Assembly: GCF_042683745.1 (NCBI RefSeq)
Contig: NZ_JBHUJX010000019.1
Coordinates: 248,001 to 312,000, forward strand
Source of the DNA: Pseudoneobacillus sp042683745
GTDB lineage: Bacteria; Bacillota; Bacilli; Bacillales; Cytobacillaceae
DNA length: 64,000 nucleotides
Direction: 5' to 3'
Below the pieces are notes generated by a model that was given only the letters and a program-made list of their open reading frames with translations, searched no databases and was not told the origin of the DNA. Of this stretch, positions 25,869 through 34,992 are shown piece by piece (positions within the stretch are counted from its first letter, which is position 1; the number at the start of each line of letters is the position of its first letter). The translations under genes were made by a program, and so were the position numbers.

Positions 25869-26483
25869 ATGACACCAAAAGTATCAGAAGAATACAAAGC
25901 GAAAAAGAAGAAAGAAATAATCATGCATGCTAAAAATGTTTTTCAACGTAAAGGCTTTGAGCCTACTACAATGAAAGACATTAAAGAAGAAGCAGGAATC
26001 AGTTTTGGTGGTTTATACATGTACTTTTCCAATACGGAAGAAATATTTCTACATTTATTAGAAATCGAATACGAAGCAAATGATGAAAAAATAAATATTT
26101 ACCATTCAGATTCATTTTGGGAACACCTGAAACACTTTATCGATAATCAAAAAAAAGAACTTACAGTCATTCGGAATACACTTATACCAATCGCGTATGA
26201 ATACTTTGTTACCGCGTGGAGAGAAAAGCATCGCATTCCCTTTTTAGAAAATAGATATAAGGCTGCATCAGCTAAATTTATGGGGCTATTACATGCGGGG
26301 ATGGATAGCGGAGAATTTCACCCTACTATTTCAGTTGATCAATTGAGTAAAGTGATAATCTCTACACTAGAAGGGTTAAATATTAGTTCCATATTTCTTG
26401 AGGAAGACGTAGTTGATATCCAAGGACAACTCGATGCATTACAAAAATTACTAGAACTTGCATTACAAGTGAAGGATCAATAG
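25869..26483 (+). CDS. TetR/AcrR family regulator
   Basis: 204 residues. The HTH reads IIMHAKNVFQRKGFEPTTMKDIKEEAGISFGGLYMYFSN. The C-terminal ligand domain is helical. The ATG at 25869 follows AAGGAG. It lies between an MFS transporter upstream and an alpha/beta hydrolase 115 bp downstream, either of which may be a target. A large inverted repeat precedes it. Confidence 0.9.
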   Translation: MTPKVSEEYKAKKKKEIIMHAKNVFQRKGFEPTTMKDIKEEAGISFGGLYMYFSNTEEIFLHLLEIEYEANDEKINIYHSDSFWEHLKHFIDNQKKELTVIRNTLIPIAYEYFVTAWREKHRIPFLENRYKAASAKFMGLLHAGMDSGEFHPTISVDQLSKVIISTLEGLNISSIFLEEDVVDIQGQLDALQKLLELALQVKDQ

Positions 26484-26598
26484 TTACAGCATTTATCCGT
26501 CATTATCACTTATTACGCTACTAAAAAGCATGGGAAATTATCCACATCAATCAAAGCATAAAATTGTCAGATGAAATGGGAAAGGAGAGAAATTCGCT

Positions 26599-27561
26599 AT
26601 GGAGCTACAGTTAAAAAACAGATTAAAAGGGAAAAAGTCAATGAAGATTTTATTTTTCTCTATTATTTTTTTACTATTCATCTTTGTTATCCTATTTATT
26701 TATCACACCATTTTATCTTATTCCAGTAATTCCAATTATCCACCTGTTGGTAAATTTGTTGATGTTGGAAATTATCAGCTACATATGTATGCAATCGGAA
26801 AAAAAACGGATCTTCCCACCATTCTATTAGAATCGGGATCAGGTACCCCTTCTTCTGTTTCCGATTGGAAAGAAATCCAGCCTGATTTAGCTAAAATTAC
26901 AAGAGTAATCTCCTATGATCGTGCTGGCTACGGGTGGAGCGATCAAGCTCATAATGATCGTACGAGTGAACAAATAGTGAAGGATCTCCATAAAATGTTA
27001 GAAATTTCAGGTGAACGGGGACCGTATATTCTTGTTGGTCATTCTTTTGGCGGTTTCAACATGCAATTATTTGCTCATCGTTACCCTGACGAAGTAGCAG
27101 GTATAGTATTGTTGGACACATCTCTTATCGGAAAAAGTCCTAAAGTATCAGATTCTGCTCTATTATTCCATGGATCATTACGGAAATTAGGTGTCATGAG
27201 GATAATCGGGGAACTAGGCATACTACCTGTTCCCGAAGCAGTCATGTCTGATGCAAGATCAAAAGCATTTTTATATCGTCAGTTCTACAACGAGGACCAA
27301 CGAAGTGAAATTAAATTTATGACTACCACTGATGAAAATCAGCTCAAAATCGTTCAAAAAGAAGGTTTAGGAAATATCCCTATGATTATCCTTTCCTCTA
27401 GAGCTGAGGAAAAAGAGCACAAAGACTGGCAAAAATCACAAGATACCTTACTTCAGTTATCAACAAACAGTAAGAGAAAAATCGTTGAAAATTCTAGTCA
27501 CTACATTCAACATGATCAACCAAAGATTGTAATAGAAAGCATCCTCGACATTTTAAGGTAA
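26599..27561 (+). CDS. Membrane-anchored alpha/beta hydrolase
   Basis: 320 residues. A transmembrane anchor at about residues 15-37 is followed by a hydrolase domain with LLESGSGTPSSVSDW, SYDRAGYGWSD and the nucleophile elbow GHSFGG. The late His lies in NSSHYIQHDQP. The active site should face outside the cell. The ATG follows AAAGGAGAG. The substrate is unknown. Confidence 0.87.
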   Translation: MELQLKNRLKGKKSMKILFFSIIFLLFIFVILFIYHTILSYSSNSNYPPVGKFVDVGNYQLHMYAIGKKTDLPTILLESGSGTPSSVSDWKEIQPDLAKITRVISYDRAGYGWSDQAHNDRTSEQIVKDLHKMLEISGERGPYILVGHSFGGFNMQLFAHRYPDEVAGIVLLDTSLIGKSPKVSDSALLFHGSLRKLGVMRIIGELGILPVPEAVMSDARSKAFLYRQFYNEDQRSEIKFMTTTDENQLKIVQKEGLGNIPMIILSSRAEEKEHKDWQKSQDTLLQLSTNSKRKIVENSSHYIQHDQPKIVIESILDILR

Positions 27562-27564
27562 CTG

Positions 27565-27690
27565 GAGGCATCATTCAAAGGGGAAACTCCTGCAAATAAG
27601 GATTTTCCCTTTATTGTTCGAATAAATAATTCATAGTTTTGATTATAGATTGCTACATCATGACCGCCTTGATGAAGCTCCACTATTTTA
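27565..27690 (-). pseudogene. Unassigned gene fragment
   Basis: The minus strand reads an open, protein-like segment, VELHQGGHDVAIYNQNYELF then IRTIKGKSLFAGV. Upstream, after a stop, PNGGPVLLLRDILKDQNRF appears. No start or ribosome binding site is seen. It looks like a decayed gene of unknown family. Confidence 0.35.
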
Positions 27691-27914
27691 AAAAAAGTTT
27701 ATTGGTTAAACCTGTTTTGATCTTTTAAGATATCTCTTAACAACAGAACCGGTCCTCCATTTGGGTCAAAAAAAATGGATAACAGAAACGCAAAAGGATA
27801 TGCAATCATTACAAATCCAACCTTTCCAATTTTCTTTAACAATAGCCATCACTCCACTTCCCACTATTTATTAGAATATACGGAAAATGGAGCAGGGGGT
27901 TTCAAAAATTTTCT

Positions 27915-28102
27915 AGAGAGTCATTCAACATATGTAGACAAATTTCCTTTTGTTGTGTCTGAAACTAATCATTGCAAGATATTGCTACTCTTGTCATTCC
28001 AGCCAAGATACGTCAGTTCAAGAAAATCCATTTCCACTAAACGAGGCAGCATCAATTTGGAAATAATTATCAACAGTTTGCTCTGTCACTTTCTTAAACT
28101 AA
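27915..28102 (-). pseudogene. Remnant of a FusB/FusC-type EF-G-binding protein
   Basis: Minus-strand pieces are RKVTEQTVDNYF, then ELTYLGWNDKSSNILQ, then VSDTTKGNLSTYV. They line up in order with FKKVTEQIVKKLF, ELTYFGWNDKGSNKKF and MSETKGTAQGTYI of the intact gene at 34139-34777. Stops and frameshifts break it, and the CxxC part is gone. Confidence 0.65.
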
Positions 28103-28111
28103 TTTATATTT

Positions 28112-28138
28112 AAAAAAGCACTGAGTGTATCAGTGCTT
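28112..28138 (-). terminator. Terminator of the CD3324-like gene
   Basis: AAGCACTGA and TCAGTGCTT form a 9-bp stem followed on the minus strand by TTTTTTAAATA. It overlaps the stop codon at 28130. Confidence 0.8.
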
Positions 28139-28396
28139 GGAATAGACAATTTTTTTAATAGTTTCAATGGAAAGGAAGAATTCGTCTGCTAATTCAGGTA
28201 TAGTTTCCCCCTCATAAAAGGCAATCCTTATCCTCTCATTTCGGCTATCTATAAGCCTTCTACTTCCTGACTTTGTCCCCCATTTATTTCGAGTAGATTC
28301 TCGTTTGGGTATATAGATGGTTTCACCCTGTACATATTTTTGAATTTCCGATAGTAGATTTTCAGGTAAGACTGAATCTGCTTTTACATATTTCAC
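28130..28396 (-). CDS. CD3324 family HTH protein
   Basis: 88 residues: MKYVKADSVLPENLLSEIQKYVQGETIYIP, then the SGSRRLIDSRNERI linker and a C-terminal helix-turn-helix IPELADEFFLSIETIKKIV. This matches the CD3324 family as I recall it. It is probably a small DNA-binding protein of unknown role. A terminator follows directly. Confidence 0.8.
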   Translation of the reverse strand: MKYVKADSVLPENLLSEIQKYVQGETIYIPKRESTRNKWGTKSGSRRLIDSRNERIRIAFYEGETIPELADEFFLSIETIKKIVYSKH

Positions 28397-28459
28397 TTTA
28401 GCCAGCTCCTTATTTATTCATTAAAAATAAGGTGCAAAGCCAAGCAATTGAATTGGCGA

Positions 28460-28558
28460 TTAATTAGATAAATTTTGCCCCATGCAAAGTTTCGCCTTTC
28501 CAATAACAGGCTTTGCATGAGTAGTTGAAGACTTTGACAAAAGAAACAGATTTGCCAT
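28460..28558 (-). CDS. Putative 32-aa peptide
   Basis: The ATG at 28558 is 7 bases after AAAGGGGG. The peptide begins MANLFLLSKSSTTHAKPVIG and ends at a TAA at 28460. A 9-bp inverted repeat, CATGCAAAG/CTTTGCATG (28481-28519), lies inside the frame. It may be a real small gene, or chance. Nothing else is recognised between 28397 and 28742. Confidence 0.4.
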   Translation of the reverse strand: MANLFLLSKSSTTHAKPVIGKAKLCMGQNLSN

Positions 28559-28742
28559 TTTATTGCCCCCTTTAAATAACATTCATTCCTTATTATAATT
28601 GAAAAAATATTGAGTTTCCAGGCATCATCCTATCATTTGGTCATGCCAGAAGTTTCATTCTTGGAAAATAAATAGATAAAGGTAGAAACAGAGAAAAAAG
28701 CCGCTCCCTTCTTTAGTGCCAGAATCATCCGCATTTTTCCTT

Positions 28743-29090
28743 TTACAACTGTGCTAAATGTGTATCTTTAAAGCTAGAGATTTTTTTCAATCCATATCCT
28801 AATGCACGATCCATCCCAATATGGGCGGTCCATATTAATCCTATTATTAAAAGATAATCCTGATTTGTTAAGAATGAAACGAGAAGCAAAGTTAATGGAA
28901 TAGCATAAGTATGAAAACCATTATAGATGTAAGCACCCAACTTATTATTGAAGGCATAACCTATCATTCCTACATCTGGAGCAAGCAGAAAAATGATAAA
29001 TAAAAGCCAACTAAATCCATTAATATGGTAATAACCAATAGCTAATAAAAATACTATAAGCCCTTCTAAACGTAGCAATGTTTTACTCAT
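28743..29090 (-). CDS. DUF4260 membrane protein
   Basis: 115 residues with three to four membrane segments: LLRLEGLIVFLLAIGYYHING, FIIFLLAPDVGMIGY and LLIIGLIWTAHIGMDRALGYGL. The APD..M.GY and HIGMDR.LGYGLK blocks are DUF4260 hallmarks. The ATG at 29090 follows AAGGAGG. An ACTAAC-N4-GTTAGT palindrome lies 21 bp upstream, and a divergent TetR gene begins at 29332, so it is probably TetR-repressed. Confidence 0.85.
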   Translation of the reverse strand: MSKTLLRLEGLIVFLLAIGYYHINGFSWLLFIIFLLAPDVGMIGYAFNNKLGAYIYNGFHTYAIPLTLLLVSFLTNQDYLLIIGLIWTAHIGMDRALGYGLKKISSFKDTHLAQL

Positions 29091-29110
29091 TCTCACACCT
29101 CCTTCTAAAA

Positions 29111-29126
29111 ACTAACGGACGTTAGT
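29111..29126. promoter_or_regulatory. TetR-type operator ACTAAC-N4-GTTAGT
   Basis: Perfect inverted repeat ACTAAC-GGAC-GTTAGT between DUF4260 and the divergent TetR gene. The same architecture recurs at 33957-33972 upstream of the CPBP gene. Confidence 0.65.
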
Positions 29127-29331
29127 AACTTTAAATTATAATACGACTTTTATAAATTACAATATTCATTATAAAAGTTAAGGAGATATGGAGGTTTCCA
29201 CCAATTTGAAATAACTGGATTACCAGGGATTACAAATTGCCATACACCCTTTTCACAATTAAATATAGAATGTAGAATTGCGCTTTAGATTGGGATGTCT
29301 TTACTGTTATAATTGGATTGAGGTGAAGCGT

Positions 29332-29940
29332 GTGTCATTAAGTACAAAGGATAAAATTTTCTACACATCCTTGGATCTGTTCTCTATAAAAGGATTTAGT
29401 GGCGTTTCCGTTCGCGAAATAACAAGAGAAGTAGGAATTAAGGAAAGTTCATTATATAACCATTTTAGTAACAAAGATGCAATTTTAGAGTCCATCTTAA
29501 CTTATTTTCGAGATGATTTTGCAAAAACTCTACCCCCTATTGAACTTCTAGATGAAATCTTACAAAAAAGTTCTGTGGAGGACTTTTTAAAAGCTGGACA
29601 TAGAAATTTTAAAAGATATATGGAAAATGAGACGGCACAAAAAATGTGGAGAATACTTCAAATAGAACAATTTCGTTCTCCATTAGCAAGAGAGATCATT
29701 CTCAAGGACTTATTTGGTACAACAATAGATTTCCTGGAAATCGTTTTTACTAAGTTGATGGAATTGAAAAAAATCCAGCGAATTGATCCTAAAATGTTAA
29801 CTACAGAATATCAATATCCCGTTTTTTCCTTACTTACGGAATATAATATCTTAAAATTTGATGGGAAAGACACATCCGAGGTAGAGCAAAGATTAGACAA
29901 GCATATCGAATTCTTTTTAAATATCGTTATTGTAAAATAA
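29332..29940 (+). CDS. TetR/AcrR family regulator
   Basis: 202 residues. The HTH reads FYTSLDLFSIKGFSGVSVREITREVGIKESSLYNHFSNKDAI. The GTG at 29332 is 5 bases after GAGGTGAAG. It is divergent from DUF4260 and probably acts through the ACTAAC-N4-GTTAGT site at 29111, and possibly on the CPBP gene near 33.8 kb, now separated from it by an IS110 insertion. Confidence 0.88.
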   Translation: MSLSTKDKIFYTSLDLFSIKGFSGVSVREITREVGIKESSLYNHFSNKDAILESILTYFRDDFAKTLPPIELLDEILQKSSVEDFLKAGHRNFKRYMENETAQKMWRILQIEQFRSPLAREIILKDLFGTTIDFLEIVFTKLMELKKIQRIDPKMLTTEYQYPVFSLLTEYNILKFDGKDTSEVEQRLDKHIEFFLNIVIVK

Positions 29941-30049
29941 ACTTAATTAAGGCTACCTCCTATCAATTAGACAGGGGGCGTCTTATTATGCAGCCATGTA
30001 TTTTTTCAATTAGCTATATTAGTTTTTAATGTTGATTTATTACTATTAA

Positions 30050-30086
30050 ATTAGCCTGCCATAAAATGACAGGCTAATTGTTTTTT
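30050..30086 (+). terminator. Terminator after the TetR gene
   Basis: TTAGCCTG and CAGGCTAA with inner CAT/ATG pairs, followed by TTGTTTTTT. Confidence 0.85.
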
Positions 30087-30289
30087 ATTCAACTAAAGCC
30101 TCCGTTAGCCATCCATGAAGCGCAAAAACCTACACTTCACCACAAAGAATGAAAATGGATTGATCTGTCCATAATGATTCTTAATTCAGTTATTCTAATC
30201 CAGTCCTTAGATTACTGAATTGTGGCTTTCTCAATTTTTTTTAACGATTGGGACGAGTCTTAGTATTGACTTTTATACGATTTAGAGAT

Positions 30290-30565
30290 GTTTTATTTTC
30301 ATGGTAGACACTCATGCCGCTTACGCGGCACCATCAAATGAATGAAAATACTTTTATCCTAGTCTAGTTCCCTCTCCCCCTGTCAATCCTGTTTATATGG
30401 CTGGCGAAGGAAGGTCGTTCAACTATGGTGCTTATAAGCCCGCATGGTAGACTGATTCACTACGACCAGGTGCACCACAAATTGTTGCTCTCGAATGAGA
30501 AGCACGTAGGATAGATTAATCTTATATGGTTGTTGCACCAGCCTTAATTTACTTCAGCCTGTTGA
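30290..30565 (+). ncRNA. Candidate IS110 bridge RNA
   Basis: It starts with a strong hairpin: ATTTTCAT...ATGAAAAT (30295-30349), inner GGT/ACC and GCCGC-TTAC-GCGGC. Further on, GGTGCA (about 30469) pairs with TGCACC (about 30540), enclosing GCTCTC-GAAT-GAGAAGC. IS110 elements are known to express a noncoding bridge RNA from this region, with loops that pair to donor and target DNA. The loop assignments cannot be made without the insertion site. Confidence 0.6.
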
Positions 30566-30578
30566 AAGGATGTTAATA

Positions 30579-31805
30579 ATGAATGTTGTTTATGCACGCT
30601 GTTGTGGACTCGATGTTCACAAAAAAAGTATTACCGCTTGCGCGATTACTCCAAAAGGAAAAGAAATCGAAACATTTGGTACTATGACACATGACCTTTT
30701 TCAATTGGTGGATTGGATCAAAAGTAAACGGTGTACTCATGTTGCAATGGAAAGTACAGGTGTATATTGGAAACCAATCTACAATCTATTAGAACTAGAA
30801 GAAATACAACCGATGGTTGTAAATGCTGCTCATATCAAGGCTGTTCCGGGACGTAAAACTGATGTTAAAGATGCAGAATGGATTGCGAAATTGCTTCGCC
30901 ACGGTCTTCTTCAACACAGTTATATCCCTAATAGGGAACAAAGAGAACTACGTGAGTTAGTTCGATACCGTCGTAGTCTAATTGAAGAAAGGGCTAGGGA
31001 GATTAGTAGAATCCAAAAGGTTCTAGAAGGTGCTAATATTAAACTTTCTTCAGTTGCGACAGACATTATGGGTGTTTCAGGTCGAGCAATGATTGAAGCC
31101 ATTATTAATGGTGTAAATGATCCACAAACATTATCAAGCCTAGCTAAAAGAAGCTTGAAGAAAAAAAAGGATGATTTAGAACGTGCTTTAGTAGGATCCG
31201 TTGGACCCCATCAAAAGATGATGTTAAAAACTCAACTTTCACACATTGACTTTATGGATCAACAAATTGAACTGTTAAGTGAAGAAGTCCAGCAACGCAT
31301 GCAGCCTTATGAAGAAGATATTGAATTGCTTGATTCTATCCCTGGAATTGGCAGAAGTCACGCCGAACAACTTTTGGCTGAAATCGGAATTGGCATAGAA
31401 ATTTCAAACCAGTTTCCTTCGGCTCCTCATTTATGTTCATGGGCTGGTATGGTTCCAGGTAACAATGAAAGTGCTGGCAAAAAAAAGTCCGGAAAAACAA
31501 GAAAAGGTAATAAAAAATTGCGAGCCGCACTTGTTGAAGCAGCACATTCGGCAGCTAGGACAAAAAACACCTACCTATCTTCCCAATACCAACGTTTGGC
31601 GGCAAGAGTTGGTAAAAAACGCGCAGCAGTTGCGGTTGGACATACCATATTAACAATTGCATATCACATGTTAAACAGAAGAGTCCCCTATATTGAGTTG
31701 GGCGCAGATTACTTTGACCGACGAAAGAAAGAAATCGTGATCAAGCAATCTATCAAACGATTAGAGACTCTTGGTTGTAAAGTAACTGTTGAAGCAATAG
31801 CGTAA
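30579..31805 (+). CDS. IS110 family transposase
   Basis: 408 residues. The N-terminal RuvC-like DEDD domain has GLDVHKKSI, MESTGVYW and KTDVKDAEWIAKLLRHGLL. The C-terminal transposase_20 domain has LDSIPGIG and the serine region AGMVPGNNESAGKKKSGKTRKGNKKLR. All expected blocks are present, so it is probably active. The ATG at 30579 is about 9 bases after GAAAGG. Bridge RNA-guided recombination is known for this family. Confidence 0.93.
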   Translation: MNVVYARCCGLDVHKKSITACAITPKGKEIETFGTMTHDLFQLVDWIKSKRCTHVAMESTGVYWKPIYNLLELEEIQPMVVNAAHIKAVPGRKTDVKDAEWIAKLLRHGLLQHSYIPNREQRELRELVRYRRSLIEERAREISRIQKVLEGANIKLSSVATDIMGVSGRAMIEAIINGVNDPQTLSSLAKRSLKKKKDDLERALVGSVGPHQKMMLKTQLSHIDFMDQQIELLSEEVQQRMQPYEEDIELLDSIPGIGRSHAEQLLAEIGIGIEISNQFPSAPHLCSWAGMVPGNNESAGKKKSGKTRKGNKKLRAALVEAAHSAARTKNTYLSSQYQRLAARVGKKRAAVAVGHTILTIAYHMLNRRVPYIELGADYFDRRKKEIVIKQSIKRLETLGCKVTVEAIA

Positions 31806-31945
31806 TTATGGTCAAAAAAATATAGCTAAAAATTCGAGACCCTGATCTATCAAAAAAAAATGGATCTTATAGGGTTTAGTTTCGTATTGCCAAAATGCCC
31901 TTTTACCATTACTATTTTTCAGGATAGTTGAATAAGAAACTATTC

Positions 31946-33021
31946 TTATAACTCGACATTCGATGTTCTAAGTGTATCATACGTTTCCAAATTGGGTATT
32001 AAATTTCCTTTAATCATCAAGTCTCTTATATTAACGTCACTTCTTTGGTGATGAATGGCTTTCATTACCTTAAACCAGGTAAGATAATTGTTTAGATACT
32101 TAGTTGCAACACCCTTAAATGGTTGTATCCATCCTTTTAGTCTACTGTGAGAGCTGTTGACGTTCTGGATGTGATAAATCCCTCTAGTACGGACTTTACC
32201 ATCTGATTTGAATTGATGAATAACCATTCCCTTTTCAGTAGCATAAATTTTAAAGGCCGCCAAGAATCAGTACATATGACGTTTTTATTGGAAAGTTTAT
32301 GTCCGATTGCTTTATCTAATTGCTCTTTAGTTAATCGACCCCTTCCTAATGCCTGAGAAAAGGTCAGTTTATCCCGATATCCCTTGCCACTAACACGCAG
32401 ACTTGCTCATTACTTATTCCACGTTTTTTGGCAGCTCCACCTCGTTCCCGAGGTTCTCTGTCTTTAATATCTCTAGACCCTTTTTGAGAGTACAGAAAAT
32501 AAGTCTCGTCCATTTCCACAATACCTTGAAAATCAGAGATTTCCATTTAATTTAACGAAGATAGTAGCTTATGTCTCTAGTAGAATAAAGTAGCGTAAGA
32601 AATATCATCAGAATCATCATCTGAATTATTAACATTCATTAATTCTGCGATTTGCGTAAAGAGTACCCATCTATCATACATTCAACAAATTTAACCCATT
32701 TATTTAGACGGCGAGTTCAGTACAAAGTGGTATTTGTAAGATCAGTAAATGTCTTTTTGCAAGCTTTGCAAAGATAGCGTTGCTTTTCAACTTCTTCACA
32801 AAATCAACGAGGGTAGTGTATTTCCCATTTCGAACAATATGTTCAGACTCGCAATCAGGACAGTGATAGCCTTCTTTATTCTTGCGTTCAGTTATTTCTT
32901 GTAACACGACGCTACCTGCTGACTAGGACACAGTAAGAGCATCAATCAAATACGCTCGTAAACGATGTTTGTCTCCTGGATTAAGTTTTTGAATGGATTT
33001 AATAATGTCTCTAACGTTCAC
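31946..33021 (-). pseudogene. Decayed IS1595-family transposase
   Basis: Fragments run on the minus strand: NVRDIIKSIQKLNPGDKHRL at the start, the zinc ribbon YHCPDCESEHIVRNGKY, the catalytic part GIVEMDETYF and KGSRD, and the C-terminal SSHSRLKGWIQPFKGVATKY. Stops and frameshifts separate them (near 32270, 32550 and 32910). No terminal inverted repeats were found. It sits directly downstream of the IS110 element. Confidence 0.82.
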
Positions 33022-33129
33022 TGATTAAACCCACTTTGCACCGTCTTTTTACCAACATTACAGAACAAAAGTTCGGACTATTGCAAATATCAACAATGAA
33101 TACTAACACAACTTTTCAATTTAAAGCTT

Positions 33130-33855
33130 TTAGGCAAGAGGGAATCCTAAAGATGCAAATAAGACATACATTACCATTTGAAAATCCATCACAAAATGCG
33201 CAATGATCAATGGTGTAATATTCCTTGTTCTTTGAAAAATGAACCCGACTACAAATGCCAACGGAAGAAATGCCAATAACCGCCAAGCAATATATGGCCC
33301 ATCTAACACAATTGGAAGCGGACCATGTTGAACTGACAAAAAGACTGCTGTTAAAATAAGTGCTAAAACAGTACCCCACATTTTTTCCACTCTTGGAAAA
33401 GAATAGCCATAGTAAGTAGGCAGTTCAACCATTGCATTTGATATTGGGAAAAGAATAACTGCAATAACGGCAGCACCAACTGGAATAGCTTGCATCATAT
33501 TAGTTGGCGGCTGAACGTCTCCCAAAAATAAATAAGAAAGTCCATATAGCCCTAATGCAGCAAAAGGAAAACTAATCAATAGATACAGTAAGCCTTTCCA
33601 TACATCCTTTTTAAGTTTTCCTTTCTTGAATTGCAAAATTGAATTGTAGGATTTCCCTTCTTTTTTTAATAAACTCTTTAAAACTAAGAAGCTCGCAATA
33701 TTTGCTAGAATTGCTTGGTACGGCCACCATTTCTCCGCTTCCTTCATTGCATTGTCTGACCCTAAACCATAAAAAATAGCAATCATCAATAAACCAAAAA
33801 TCAGAAAAAAAACCGTTCTCATCATTAACACAGACAAAATTCGTGCTTGTGTCAT
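33130..33855 (-). CDS. CPBP family membrane protein (CAAX protease-like)
   Basis: 241 residues with about 7-8 membrane segments. The position of motif 1 (EExxxR) reads VELPTYYGYSF, with only one Glu and no clear Arg. Motif 2 is FLSVQH and motif 3 is PLIIAHFVMDF. Histidines are kept but the glutamate motif is changed, so protease activity is uncertain. An ACTAAC-N4-GTTAGT site about 100 bp upstream suggests control by the TetR at 29332. Confidence 0.8.
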   Translation of the reverse strand: MTQARILSVLMMRTVFFLIFGLLMIAIFYGLGSDNAMKEAEKWWPYQAILANIASFLVLKSLLKKEGKSYNSILQFKKGKLKKDVWKGLLYLLISFPFAALGLYGLSYLFLGDVQPPTNMMQAIPVGAAVIAVILFPISNAMVELPTYYGYSFPRVEKMWGTVLALILTAVFLSVQHGPLPIVLDGPYIAWRLLAFLPLAFVVGFIFQRTRNITPLIIAHFVMDFQMVMYVLFASLGFPLA

Positions 33856-33956
33856 CCTATCTCCCCCAGTCTATTTTCATTTGCCGATACTAAACATTTT
33901 TAACTTCTTGTCTACTCCACTTTGTACATAATTCTCCATATTAATTTACTCAACAA

Positions 33957-33972
33957 ACTAACTAACGTTAGT
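33957..33972. promoter_or_regulatory. TetR-type operator ACTAAC-N4-GTTAGT
   Basis: ACTAAC-TAAC-GTTAGT, extended by AA and TT on the outside, lies in the CPBP gene's upstream region. It has the same half-sites and spacing as the site at 29111. Confidence 0.65.
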
Positions 33973-34084
33973 TTATAAAAATTATAACTATCCTGGTTCA
34001 AAATGTAAAGAAAAAAATATAACTAAGGGTTATGATGCTTGCGCTGGACAATTTTTGAAGTCCGAAAAAGTTATACTTCCTACC

Positions 34085-34125
34085 TAAAAAAAGAGTCTGC
34101 CTCCAATAAGACAAACTCCTTCCCA
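34085..34125 (-). terminator. Terminator of the FusB-like gene (shared family)
   Basis: AAAAAAAGAGTCTGCCTCC opens an imperfect hairpin that ends in a T run on the minus strand. Closely similar sequences lie at 53434-53475 and 59505-59545. Confidence 0.55.
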
Positions 34126-34138
34126 TTTATTATAACCT

Positions 34139-34777
34139 TTAGCTTTTTAGAAGTTCAATAAATTCGTTTAACTTCTTAAGAGATTTTATATTTTCACTAC
34201 ATTTCATACTATCCTGGCAAATATAGTTCCCTCTACTAATATAGGTGCCTTGAGCTGTACCTTTTGTTTCCGACATAAAGAGTCCTACTTCGGCGTGACG
34301 GTTGCAAATGGTACATACTCCTTTTTTGCTAGATGGTGTGAAAGAACCATGCAAGCCTATAAATTCATTTTCTAGTAAGGCGATAACGAATTTTTTATTA
34401 CTTCCTTTGTCATTCCAGCCAAAATAAGTAAGTTCTTTTAAATCTATTTGCTCTAAAGATGGCTGCTTCAACTTTTTCGCTTTTGGAAATAATTTTTTAA
34501 CGATTTGTTCTGTCACTTTCTTAAATGGGATTACAAATGGCTTTAATGTCAGCAAATATTCTTCTGCTTTCACAGAGTCAGTCACTTCAATAATTGGCTC
34601 GATTAATTGTTTTTGTTCTACGTTTATATCATTAAAGAGATTGATGACTTTATCGTACACCAATGATTTCAGTGCATTTAGTACTTTCTTGTCATTTACA
34701 CTTGCGTAGCCATTTATGAGAATTTGCGTTTGTGATTTAATAAATTGATACTGATCAGTCCGAATAAAAGATTCCAT
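34139..34777 (-). CDS. FusB/FusC family EF-G-binding protein
   Basis: 212 residues. The N-terminal helical part is followed by KELTYFGWNDKGSNKKFVIALL and a four-cysteine zinc finger (C155, C158, C187, C193: CTIC and CQDSMKC). FusB proteins bind elongation factor G and release it from the ribosome, giving fusidic acid resistance in staphylococci; Bacillus homologues may act as housekeeping rescue factors. A second, ruined copy lies at 27915-28102. Confidence 0.88.
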   Translation of the reverse strand: MESFIRTDQYQFIKSQTQILINGYASVNDKKVLNALKSLVYDKVINLFNDINVEQKQLIEPIIEVTDSVKAEEYLLTLKPFVIPFKKVTEQIVKKLFPKAKKLKQPSLEQIDLKELTYFGWNDKGSNKKFVIALLENEFIGLHGSFTPSSKKGVCTICNRHAEVGLFMSETKGTAQGTYISRGNYICQDSMKCSENIKSLKKLNEFIELLKS

Positions 34778-34858
34778 ATCGATTCCTCCAATCTTCTATA
34801 ACTTTAATCCGAAATTCTAAATATGGATAGGTACAGAATTATTCTAACCAAAATATAC

Positions 34859-34945
34859 TTAAAAAGCGGAAGCGCGCTTGTAAGCCCCGATAAACGGTCG
34901 ATAGAAGAGAGTAGCGGAGTCAGAGACCTAGTATCACTTGTTCGG
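34859..34945. repeat. Decayed Bacillaceae intergenic repeat
   Basis: AAAAGCGGAAGCGC, then TTGTAAGCCCCGATAA and a terminal CTTGTTCGGC resemble a common GC-rich Bacillus intergenic repeat (from memory). It is richer in GC than its surroundings and has no coding sense. Confidence 0.5.
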
Positions 34946-34992
34946 CATGACCACTTTAAATAAAACCATAAAAAAATTTAATAAAGCCAAAC

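Larger units (their letters stand above)
30240..31900 (+). mobile_element. IS110-family insertion sequence (ends approximate)
   Basis: It contains one intact DEDD transposase gene and a long structured noncoding segment before it. IS110 elements often lack clear terminal inverted repeats and target duplications; none are seen here, so both ends are estimates. The bulk noncoding DNA lies upstream of the gene, which is the IS110-group rather than the IS1111-group layout. Confidence 0.75.

Noticed and set aside
31880..33060. Possible terminal inverted repeats of the IS1595 remnant
   Set aside because: The similar TTTTACCA-type strings at the two ends are in the same orientation, so they are not inverted repeats.
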